This document shows, in pieces, positions 57,215 to 64,000 of a stretch of DNA of 64,000 bases (within the stretch, counting starts at the first letter, position 1; every line of letters begins with the position of its first letter). Below the pieces are notes generated by a model that made no database searches, was not told the origin of the DNA, and saw nothing but the letters and a program-made list of their open reading frames with translations. The position numbers and the translations under genes were made by a program. The DNA is from Streptomyces sp. NRRL F-5630 (GTDB taxonomy: Bacteria > Actinomycetota > Actinomycetes > Streptomycetales > Streptomycetaceae), in the NCBI RefSeq assembly GCF_000719475.1, contig NZ_JOGO01000024.1, positions 20,864-84,863 on the forward strand, written 5' to 3'.

Positions 57215-58318
57215 ATGCGGGCGGAGACCGTGGAGCGGCACCCGGACGGGACGGACGCGCCGGGGACACCGCCGCGAGCCCGCGCGCGCGGGCCCCGTGC
57301 GGCGCGAGTGCTGCGGCGGACGGCCCTGTGCGTGGTGCTGCTCGTCCTGGTGCCCGTGCTCGCGGCGGGAACCTGGCTGCGCTTCTCGTACGCGGGGGAG
57401 CCCGGCGACGGGACGCGGACGCGGGGGCGTGACGCGCTGTGGCTCGGGCACGCGTGGGTCGACGGGCGCAAGGACACGGGCGACCTCGACCGGCTCGTCG
57501 AACAGCTCCGCTACACCGGCGTCCGCGAGTTGTACGTCCACGCGGGCCCCCTGGAGCACGACGGCACGCTCCCGGCAAAGCGCTACCCGAAGGCGTTCTG
57601 GCTCGTCGCGGGACTCCACGAGCGCCTTCCCGGCCTCCGCGTGTCGGCCTGGCTCGGCGACGTGCTCGACACCGAGTCCCCCGAAGGGCTCGGCATGGCG
57701 GACCCCTCGACGCGCGGCGCCATCCTCACGTCCGCGCGGCAGGTGCTCGACGCCGGTTTCCAAGGCCTGCACGTCGACTTCGAGCCCCTGCACTCCGGCG
57801 ACCGCGACTTCCTCGCCCTCCTCTCCCGCCTCCACACCCTCACGGCCGCGCGGCACGCCCCGCTCTCCGTCGCGGCACACCAGATCGACCCGCTCCCGAG
57901 CCTGCACACCCTCTTCGGCGCGGTCGGCGGACACGAGAAGTACTGGAGCCAGTCCTACTTCGGGCAGGTCGCCCGCCGCGTCGACCAGATCGCCGTCATG
58001 TCGTACGACACGGCGATGCCGCTGGAGAGCCTGTACGGCGGCTACGTCGCCCAGCAGACCGCACTCGCCCTCGACGCCACCCCGCCCGCGACCGACCTGC
58101 TCATGGGGATGCCCTTCTACCACGAGGACAAGCCCGGCCACCGGGCCGCCGCCGAGACCGTCCGCGCCGCCGTGCGCGGCGCCCGCCTCGGCCTCGCGCG
58201 CACCGACCGCGAACGGACCCGCTTCGGGCTCGCCCTCTACGTGGACTTCGCCGCCACGGAGACCGACTGGCGGGAGTACCGCGACAGTTGGGGCGCCCCG
58301 GTCAACCGTCTGGGGTAG
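57215..58318 (+). CDS. Membrane-anchored GH18-like putative glycosidase
   Basis: 367 aa from MRAETVERHPDG, with AGGAGG 7 bases upstream. A basic cytoplasmic head and one membrane helix (ALCVVLLVLVPVLAAGTWL) place the rest outside. The domain has LWLGHAWVDGRKDTGDLDRL, a TIM-barrel-like GFQGLHVDFEPLHSGDRDF with a candidate acid Glu190 (GH18 enzymes use DxxDxDxE; here VDFE), and QIAVMSYDTAMPLESLY, as in GH18 barrels. The DxxDxD series is degenerate, so activity is unproven. It converges on the GH39 operon. Confidence 0.72.
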   Translation: MRAETVERHPDGTDAPGTPPRARARGPRAARVLRRTALCVVLLVLVPVLAAGTWLRFSYAGEPGDGTRTRGRDALWLGHAWVDGRKDTGDLDRLVEQLRYTGVRELYVHAGPLEHDGTLPAKRYPKAFWLVAGLHERLPGLRVSAWLGDVLDTESPEGLGMADPSTRGAILTSARQVLDAGFQGLHVDFEPLHSGDRDFLALLSRLHTLTAARHAPLSVAAHQIDPLPSLHTLFGAVGGHEKYWSQSYFGQVARRVDQIAVMSYDTAMPLESLYGGYVAQQTALALDATPPATDLLMGMPFYHEDKPGHRAAAETVRAAVRGARLGLARTDRERTRFGLALYVDFAATETDWREYRDSWGAPVNRLG

Positions 58319-58390
58319 CCGCGGAGGCGAGGCGGGAGCGGACATGAGGCGGGGCCGCGCGCGCCGGGAACCGCGCACGCGCCGGGGCCG

Positions 58391-58422
58391 GGCATGAGCC
58401 GGGGCCGGGCATGAGCCGGGGG
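58391..58422 (+). repeat. Direct repeat of GGCATGAGCCGGGGCC
   Basis: Two head-to-tail copies, 18 bases apart, at 58391 and 58409, just before the terminator. Confidence 0.5.
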
Positions 58423-58457
58423 CCGCGCGCCACCGCCAGGTGCGGTGCGCGGCCCCC
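58418..58457. terminator. Bidirectional terminator before the GH39 gene end
   Basis: GGGGGCCGCGC (58418-58428) pairs with GCGCGGCCCCC (58447-58457), with further pairing inside. It lies between converging genes that stop at 58318 and 58479. Confidence 0.75.
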
Positions 58458-58478
58458 GGAGGCGGGGGACCGGCCGGT

Positions 58479-60428
58479 TCAGGCGCGCCGCAGGCCCAGG
58501 AGGCGGATGCCCGGCATGGGCAGCTCGGCCTCCACGCGCACCGTGCCCGCCGCGTCCGCCAGGACGGGGGCGAGCGGTTCGGCGGGCAGCCGGTCGGCTT
58601 CGCGCAGCTTCGCCCACTGCGGCGCGTCCGGCCAGTCGCCGCCGCCCAGTTCCTCCCACACGGCCTTGATGTTGCCGTGCGCCTCGTCCACCCGGTACGC
58701 GCTCACCGTGTACCGCGCTCCCGGCTCAAGTCCCGTCACCCGTACGGTGACCGTCCGGTCGAGCGCGGCGGCGCCGGGGATCTTCGACTGGTCGAGCGTG
58801 CCGTTCCACACGAGCACGTCCACGGCCGAGCCGTCCTCGGCGCGGGTCGCGAGCGCCTCGACCGTCGCGTCCGCCCCGTCGCCGCTCACGGTCACGGGGG
58901 CGCGGTCGCCGGCGAGCCGGTCGAGCAGCCACAGCGCCCAGAAGCGCGGCTTGCGCAGGTTGCCGACGGTGAGCAGCCCGAAGCCGCCGTGGAAGAGCTT
59001 CGGCGGCCAGCCCAGTTCCTCGAACTGGTCCGTCGCGACCCAGTAGGCGAGCGCGTCGGTCGAGGCGAGCGCCGACTTCATGCCGCGCAGCACGAACGGC
59101 GCGGAGAAGACGGAGTCGCTCACCGGGTGGAAGTGGGTCGGCGTGACGCCCCACTCGGTCCACAGGATCTCCGGCTCGGGCCGCCCGGTCGCCTCGGCGT
59201 AGGCGCGGGTCAGCGGCCGGAGATCGAGCGGCGCGTTCCCGTACGTATGTGTCGAGACGAAGTCGACGGGCAGGTCCTCGGCGCGGCAGTACTCCAGGAA
59301 CGCGCCGACCCAGCCGGCCGCCGCCGAGGAGGGCCCGCCGACGCGGATGCGCGGGTCGGCGGCCTTCACAGCCCGTGCCGCGTACGCGTACAGCAGGTGG
59401 TAGTCGTCCTGCGTGCCGTTCCAGAAGACTTCGAGGTTCGCCTCGTTCCACACCTCGAACTCCCAGCCGGCGACCTCGTCGCGGCCGTAGCGCTCCTGGA
59501 GGTGGACGACGAGGGCGTGGCACAGCTCGCCCCAGCGCTCCCAGGACGTGGGCGTCGAGACGAGCGCCTTGTAGTCGAAGACCGTGTACTCCGGGTCCCG
59601 CGCGAGTTCCTTCGGCATGAAGGAGAGCTCGACGACGGGCTTGAGCCCGGTGGCGAGGAAGCGGTCGTAGACCTCGTCGAGCCCGGAGAAGTCGAAGGTG
59701 CCGTCGGGGCGCACCGTGACCGTCTCGGGGAGGAAGGTGCCGTGGGCGCGGACCGCGCGGACACCGAGTTCGTCCCGTACCCTGCCGAGCGCCTCGTGGT
59801 ACTCGGCGGCCGTGTCGGAGCCGCCGGGGCCCGGCTTGTCCCGGAGCAGGAGCGAGAGGTGCTCGGCGCCGATGATCCTGTTCCACACGCGGGGCAGCGG
59901 GCTCGTGGGGGCGGCGGCGTCGACCGCGACCTCGACGGCGGCGGGCGTCCGCTCCCGGTCCTTCGGGCGGCCGGTCACGGTCCGCGCGCTCAGCGGGCCC
60001 GCGCCGTCGTCGGTCCAGCTCGCGACCTTGTAGCAGTAGGCGCGGCCCGGCTCCACGAGGGTGTCGGCGTACGGCGGGTGCGGGACGGCGAGGACGTCGC
60101 CGCCCAGGTGGTCGAGCGGCGTGAAGGGGCCGTCGGGGGAGTCGGCGCGGTGGACGAGGTAGCCGAGCGCGCCCTCGACGGGCTCCCAGTCGAGCCGTAC
60201 GAGCCCGGTGCCGTCCTCGGCGCTCAGCCCGGCCGGGGCCGCGACCGTCGCCGTGCCGGTGAGCCGGGTGTCGCTGGGCTTGCCGATGCGCTGCTCCCAG
60301 TCGGAACGGGCGGCGGACTTCTGCGGCGCGGCGACGGACTTCTCCGGCGCGGGGGTGGGGGCGTCCGGTGCGGCGGTGGGGGCGTCCTGCGCGGGGGAAC
60401 GCGTCGGCGTGGCAGGCGTTTCGGGCAT
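58479..60428 (-). CDS. GH39 glycosidase (beta-xylosidase type)
   Basis: 649 aa from MPETPATPTRSP. The first ~55 residues are Ala/Pro-rich without a signal, so the enzyme is probably cytoplasmic. Residues ~58-155 form a fibronectin-III-like domain (GLVRLDWEPVEGALGYLVHR). The GH39 barrel has RVWNRIIGAEHLSLLLRDKP, the acid/base Glu329 in WEFEVWNEANLEVFWNGTQD and the nucleophile Glu425 in EILWTEWGVTPTHFHPVSDS. A beta-sandwich closes the protein (RTVTVRVTGLEPGARYTVSA). GH39 contains beta-xylosidases and alpha-iduronidases; the sugar-import context fits a xyloside. Last gene of the minus-strand operon, 107 bases after the permease. Confidence 0.87.
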   Translation of the reverse strand: MPETPATPTRSPAQDAPTAAPDAPTPAPEKSVAAPQKSAARSDWEQRIGKPSDTRLTGTATVAAPAGLSAEDGTGLVRLDWEPVEGALGYLVHRADSPDGPFTPLDHLGGDVLAVPHPPYADTLVEPGRAYCYKVASWTDDGAGPLSARTVTGRPKDRERTPAAVEVAVDAAAPTSPLPRVWNRIIGAEHLSLLLRDKPGPGGSDTAAEYHEALGRVRDELGVRAVRAHGTFLPETVTVRPDGTFDFSGLDEVYDRFLATGLKPVVELSFMPKELARDPEYTVFDYKALVSTPTSWERWGELCHALVVHLQERYGRDEVAGWEFEVWNEANLEVFWNGTQDDYHLLYAYAARAVKAADPRIRVGGPSSAAAGWVGAFLEYCRAEDLPVDFVSTHTYGNAPLDLRPLTRAYAEATGRPEPEILWTEWGVTPTHFHPVSDSVFSAPFVLRGMKSALASTDALAYWVATDQFEELGWPPKLFHGGFGLLTVGNLRKPRFWALWLLDRLAGDRAPVTVSGDGADATVEALATRAEDGSAVDVLVWNGTLDQSKIPGAAALDRTVTVRVTGLEPGARYTVSAYRVDEAHGNIKAVWEELGGGDWPDAPQWAKLREADRLPAEPLAPVLADAAGTVRVEAELPMPGIRLLGLRRA

Positions 60429-60535
60429 GGCGAACGGAACCTTTGCTGGGGGAGAGGGAGAAGAGGCGGTACGGGCCGGGCGCGCGGGGCGGGTGGTGCC
60501 CGGGACCCGTACCGGGGATCGCGCGAGGGGCGTGG

Positions 60536-61510
60536 CTACTTGAGCCCGGCCGTCGCGAGATCCGGCTTGAAGTGCCGCTGGAGCACGAGGAACACGAGCA
60601 GGACCGGCAGCACCACGAGGAGCGAGCCCGCCATCAGGACACCGTTCGAGCCGGCGGCCCTGTTGGGGTCGTTCGCGAAGGTCGCGAGCGCCACGGGCAG
60701 CGTGTACTTGTCCGGGTCGTTGGTCGCGATCAGCGGCCACACGAAGTTGTTCCACGAGCCGAGGAAGGTCAGGATGCCGAGCGTCGCGAGGGCGGGCTTG
60801 ACCAGCGGCATCACGATCCGCCAGAAGATGTACCACTCGCTCGCGCCGTCCATCCGCGCCGCTTCGAGCAGCTCGTCCGGGATCGACTGCGCGAACTGCC
60901 GCATGAGGAAGACGCCGAAGGCACCGGCCGCGAAGGGCAGCACCAGACCCGCGTAGCTGTCGAGCAGGCCCAGCTTGTTCATCAGCACGTACATCGGCAG
61001 CAGCATCAGGTTGCCCGGCACCATGAGGGCGGCGAGCACGAGCGCGAAGACCTTGTCGCGGCCGAAGAAGTCGAGCTTCGCGAGCGCGTAGCCCAGCATC
61101 GAGCAGAAGACCAGGTTGCAGACCGTCACGAGCACGGCGACGATCACGGAGTTCATGAAGTACAGCGGCAGGTCGAGCTTGTCGAGCAGCGCGCGGAACT
61201 GGTCGAGCGTCCACTCCGAGGGAATCCAGACGGTCGTGGAACCGCCCAGCTCCTCGTCGGTCTTGAAGGCCGAGAGCGCCATCCAGAGGAAGGGCGCGGC
61301 CATGACGAGCAGACCGGCCGACAGGGCGACGTACGTGAGGGGCTTGCGGAGCCGCTCGCCCGGGGCGCGCTTCGGTGCCCGCCGGGGGCGTCCGGGGTCC
61401 TGGCCGGCGTCGTGGCCGGGATCGTGCCCCGGGGCCTTCGTGGAGTCCGTCCCGGGGTCGCCGGGCCGCTCGCCCGGGGTACGGCGCGGGGCCGGTGTCG
61501 TGGCGCTCAC
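60536..61510 (-). CDS. ABC sugar permease, MalG-like (GH39 operon)
   Basis: 324 aa, GTG at 61510 overlapping the preceding permease stop by four bases (GTGA), with GAAGGA 9 bases upstream. A ~50-residue Pro/Asp-rich cytoplasmic head precedes six helices (LTYVALSAGLLVMAAPFLWM to GSLLVVLPVLLVFLVL). The ATPase-docking loop is EAARMDGASEWYIFWRIVMP and LGSWNNFVWPLIAT is typical of MalG-type subunits. Partner of the permease at 61507. Confidence 0.92.
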   Translation of the reverse strand: MSATTPAPRRTPGERPGDPGTDSTKAPGHDPGHDAGQDPGRPRRAPKRAPGERLRKPLTYVALSAGLLVMAAPFLWMALSAFKTDEELGGSTTVWIPSEWTLDQFRALLDKLDLPLYFMNSVIVAVLVTVCNLVFCSMLGYALAKLDFFGRDKVFALVLAALMVPGNLMLLPMYVLMNKLGLLDSYAGLVLPFAAGAFGVFLMRQFAQSIPDELLEAARMDGASEWYIFWRIVMPLVKPALATLGILTFLGSWNNFVWPLIATNDPDKYTLPVALATFANDPNRAAGSNGVLMAGSLLVVLPVLLVFLVLQRHFKPDLATAGLK

Positions 61511-62490
61511 TTCGTGTTGTCCTTCAGCAGTCGGAGCTGGAGCACCGTGATGGCCATGATCACTACGAAGAGGACGTACGCCATCGCGCTCGCGTAGCCC
61601 ATGTGGAAGAAGTTGAAGCCTTCCTTGTACATGTCCAGCGACACGGTGAGGGTGCTGTTGTTGGGGCCGCCCTGCGTCATCACGAAGGGTTCCTCGAAGA
61701 CGTTGAGGAAGCCGATCGTGGTGATGACGGTCGAGTAGAGCAGCGTCGGGCGGAGGAGCGGGACCGTGATCCTCCGCAGCTCCTGGAAGGCGCCCGCGCC
61801 GTCGAGCTTCGCGGCCTCGCGCACCTCCTGCGGGATCGCCTGGAGGCCCGCGATGAGCAGGACCATGACGTTGCCGAGGTTGCGCCACACGGCCATCGCG
61901 ATCATGGACGGCATCGCGAGGCGCTCGTCGCCGAGGAAGTCGGGCGAGGTGAGCCCGACCGCGTCGAAGAGCCCGGCCACGAGCCCGTCGCCCGGGTCGA
62001 GCACGAAGCGCCACACGACGGCGACCGCGACGATCGTGGTCACGACGGGTGCGTAGAAGCCGACCCGGAAGAAGGTCCGCGCGCGGTCGACGCCGTTGTT
62101 GAGCAGGACCGCGACGAGGAGTCCCGCGCCGATCGTGACCGGCACTCCGACGACGACGAAGTACCCGGTGTTGAAGAGGGACTTCAGGAACTTGTCGTCC
62201 TGGAAGAGGTTGACGTAGTTGTCGAGGCCGACGAACTTCGCGTCGAAGGGGCGGGTCACGTTGGCGAGGCCGAAGTCGGTGAAGCTCATGAGGAGCGTCG
62301 CGACGATCGGCAGCGCCATGAAGACGGCGAAGAGGACGAGGAACGGGGCGGAGAAGAGCCAGCCCGCCAGGTGGTGCCTGCGCACCGAACCGCCCCGGCG
62401 GCCGGGCCCGGACCCCCGGCCCCGGCGCGAGGCGGGGGCGGGCGGGCCCTGCGTGACCGCCGGAGCGGCCGTGTCTGCCGTGCTGCTCAT
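61507..62490 (-). CDS. ABC sugar permease, MalF-like (GH39 operon)
   Basis: 327 aa. Helices from LAGWLFSAPFLVLFAVFMAL to AMAYVLFVVIMAITVLQLRL. The docking loop is EAAKLDGAGAFQELRRITVP and FEEPFVMTQGGPNNSTLTVS is the usual MalF-like external segment. It starts 6 bases after the binding-protein stop. No ATP-binding subunit gene is present in this operon. Confidence 0.92.
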   Translation of the reverse strand: MSSTADTAAPAVTQGPPAPASRRGRGSGPGRRGGSVRRHHLAGWLFSAPFLVLFAVFMALPIVATLLMSFTDFGLANVTRPFDAKFVGLDNYVNLFQDDKFLKSLFNTGYFVVVGVPVTIGAGLLVAVLLNNGVDRARTFFRVGFYAPVVTTIVAVAVVWRFVLDPGDGLVAGLFDAVGLTSPDFLGDERLAMPSMIAMAVWRNLGNVMVLLIAGLQAIPQEVREAAKLDGAGAFQELRRITVPLLRPTLLYSTVITTIGFLNVFEEPFVMTQGGPNNSTLTVSLDMYKEGFNFFHMGYASAMAYVLFVVIMAITVLQLRLLKDNTK

Positions 62491-62496
62491 GACCGC

Positions 62497-63771
62497 TTAC
62501 CCCAGGAGGCTTTCGATCTCGGACTGGGCCTTGTCCAGGGCCGACTTGGCGCTCGCCTTGCCCTGGGTCACCTGCTCGATCGCGTCGTCGACCTTCGAGG
62601 AGATCTCCGACCACTTCGCGAGCGCGGGCGAGGTCTTCGAGTTCTCGACCTGCGTGCGGAAGACCTGGAGGTTCTTGTCGGTCGCGAGTTCGCCGCTGTC
62701 CCAGGCGGAGGTGCGGGCCGGGAGGTCGCCGCTCGCCTTGTAGAACTCCGTCTGGCCCTTGGCGCTCGTCAGGTACTTCACGAAGTCCGTGGCGGCGGCC
62801 TTGTGGTCGCTGTCCTTGGAGATCACGAGCGAGGAGCCGCCCGCCATGGAGGTCGCCGACTCGTCGCGCGGCACCGTGGTGATGCCCCACTTCCCCTTGA
62901 GGCCCGGGTGCGTCTGGTTGATCGAGCTGATCTGCCAGGGGCCGGAGAAGAACATCGGCACGGAGCCGCTGTCGAAGTCCTTGAGCACGTCGTACCCGGG
63001 GGTGACGCTCTTCTTCGCGAGGCCCTTGCTGAAGTACGTGCCGTACTCCGTGAGCGCGCGGACCGCCTCGGGGCTGTTGACAACGGCCTTCTTGCCGTCG
63101 TCGCTGACGATCTGGCCGCCCGCCGAGTACAGGAAGGGGTAGAAGCTCTGCACCGCGTCGGTGCCCGAGGGCTGGATCGACAGGCCCCACCGTGTACCGG
63201 CCTGCTTCTGGTACGCGGTGGCGAGGGCCTTCATGTCCTTCCACGTCTTCGGCGCCTCGGTGATCCCGGCCTTCTCGGCGAGGTCCGTGCGGTAGTAGAC
63301 GACGCGCGTGTCGACGTACCACGGCACGCCGTAGGCGGTGTCGTCCACGACGCCCTGCTTCCAGGACGAGGGGAAGAAGTCCTTCTCCTGGAAGGTCTTC
63401 GTGTCGACCGGCTCCAGCACGCCCAGCTCGGAGAACTCGCCCATGTAGCTCCCGCCCATCTGCGCGATGTCGGGGAGCTTGCCCGCCGCGGCGGCGGAGA
63501 CGAGCTTCTGGTGCGCGACGTCCCAGCCGACCGGGGTCACCTTGATGGTGAGGTTCGGGTGCGACTTCTCGTACGTCTTGGCGATGTCGGCGAGCTTCTC
63601 GCCCTCGGCGCCCATGCCCCAGACCGTGAGCGTCTGCTTCTCGTCGGCGGAGACGCCACCGCCGCCGGAGCCGCCGCAGGCGGCGATGACGACCATGGCG
63701 GCGATCGAGGCAGCGGCGACCGTGGTGTTCCGCACGGTCTTCCGGGCGCGGAGTCTCGCGGGGCGGTTCAT
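62497..63771 (-). CDS. Extracellular sugar-binding lipoprotein (GH39 operon)
   Basis: 424 aa from MNRPARLRARKTV, with AAGGAGGAGC upstream; the frame extends 24 residues beyond. The signal ends in MVVIAACGGS (lipobox). CUT1-type solute-binding protein: LTVWGMGAEGEKLADIAKTY, YGVPWYVDTRVVYYRTDLAE, SYMGEFSELGVLEPVD, VPMFFSGPWQISSINQTHPG and AGGSSLVISKDSDHKAAATD. It feeds the two permeases at 61507 and 60536; the sugar is probably the GH39 substrate, a xylo-oligosaccharide or related glycoside. Confidence 0.92.
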   Translation of the reverse strand: MNRPARLRARKTVRNTTVAAASIAAMVVIAACGGSGGGGVSADEKQTLTVWGMGAEGEKLADIAKTYEKSHPNLTIKVTPVGWDVAHQKLVSAAAAGKLPDIAQMGGSYMGEFSELGVLEPVDTKTFQEKDFFPSSWKQGVVDDTAYGVPWYVDTRVVYYRTDLAEKAGITEAPKTWKDMKALATAYQKQAGTRWGLSIQPSGTDAVQSFYPFLYSAGGQIVSDDGKKAVVNSPEAVRALTEYGTYFSKGLAKKSVTPGYDVLKDFDSGSVPMFFSGPWQISSINQTHPGLKGKWGITTVPRDESATSMAGGSSLVISKDSDHKAAATDFVKYLTSAKGQTEFYKASGDLPARTSAWDSGELATDKNLQVFRTQVENSKTSPALAKWSEISSKVDDAIEQVTQGKASAKSALDKAQSEIESLLG

Positions 63772-63818
63772 GACGTGCTCCTCCTTGAGCGGGTTCCTCG
63801 CCGGTGCGAGCGGCGGGA

Positions 63819-63847
63819 ATGTATGCGCTGTCTGTAAGCGCATACAT
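63819..63847. promoter_or_regulatory. 29-bp inverted-repeat operator of the GH39 sugar operon
   Basis: ATGTATGCGCT and AGCGCATACAT are perfect 11-bp arms around a 7-base spacer, 48 bases before the binding-protein start. The wide spacer is unlike the tight LacI palindromes at 36057 and 42789, so a different regulator family (GntR, ROK, DeoR or AraC) is likely. Nothing recognisable follows up to 64000. Confidence 0.7.
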
Positions 63848-64000
63848 CACTCTGGCGCGAGAGACGGCGCGGGCGCAAGAGGGGTCTACGTCACACTTCG
63901 TGGATGTTCTGCGGAGGGGGTGTGCGGTGCGCGGGGGCGGGGGAAGGGGAGTGGCTCGCGTGCCCTCCCTGTGAATTGTCCCGCATCGGGGGGATTGGGG

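Noticed and set aside
60536..63850. 1104-residue frame spanning the sugar ABC operon
   Set aside because: Only its last 324 codons are a real permease; the rest is a frame-shifted shadow of the binding protein and first permease.

Overview
The window reads as chromosomal DNA of a high-GC actinomycete, almost certainly Streptomyces or a close relative. G and C dominate third codon positions. GTG starts are common. Several small families recur in streptomycetes (DUF6411-like membrane protein, SPOR-like protein, RsbW-type ATPases, SpoIIE-type phosphatase). Both sugar ABC operons lack an ATPase gene, as when a shared MsiK-type ATPase is used.

Layout. 1-205: end of a small conserved protein. 206-1129: non-coding DNA with imperfect ~55 bp repeats and a pair of opposed DnaA boxes around a perfect hairpin. 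1130-1552: Ser/Lys/Arg-rich lipoprotein. 1885-8612: branched-chain acyl-CoA (leucine/isovalerate) degradation operon accD1-accA1-hmgL-acyl-CoA dehydrogenase, with a divergent TetR regulator and two operators between them. 8619-16281: DHA2 efflux pump behind twin palindromes, alpha/beta hydrolase behind a (GCCCA)7 tract, P-loop kinase, 61-aa acidic protein, long-chain-type acyl-CoA dehydrogenase, TesB thioesterase, cation diffusion facilitator, DUF6411-like protein. 16530-19374: zinc-ribbon-like membrane protein and a SNF2-type helicase. 19548-24220: DcuS/CitA-type two-component system divergent from a GntP permease that sits behind a coupled leader ORF.

24221-34513 is an accessory region: DinB/maleylpyruvate-isomerase-like protein, SRPBCC protein coupled to an MLTR-type regulator, aldo/keto reductase with a divergent regulator, MFS pump plus PEBP-like protein with a divergent MarR, and MMPL transporter with a divergent TetR. 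Two decayed transposase fragments (IS481-like near 28.5 kb, IS5-like near 31.4 kb) bracket the MFS/PEBP/MarR cassette.

34853-42802 is a self-contained carbohydrate locus. A LacI regulator diverges from a binding protein, two permeases and a GH130 enzyme; a PL8 polysaccharide lyase runs towards them from the far side. The same 14-bp palindrome (CTAAACCGGTTTGA) lies in front of the binding protein and in front of the lyase, and a strong two-way terminator separates the converging units. The natural reading is an export/cleave/import/split pathway for a uronic-acid polysaccharide, with GH130 hinting at a beta-mannoside. This is the most interesting system in the window.

43183-57121: adenylate-forming ligase, VOC protein, GT92-like glycosyltransferase, HxlR regulator divergent from an alanine aminotransferase, threonine-synthase-like enzyme, GntR regulator, SPOR-like protein, Nudix hydrolase, RsbW-type ATPase and a 986-aa PAS/PAS/GAF/SpoIIE/HATPase phosphatase. 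57215-63847: GH18-like protein, then on the minus strand a second sugar operon (binding protein, two permeases, GH39 beta-xylosidase) behind a 29-bp inverted-repeat operator with no regulator gene nearby. No tRNA, rRNA, CRISPR array or intact insertion sequence was seen.
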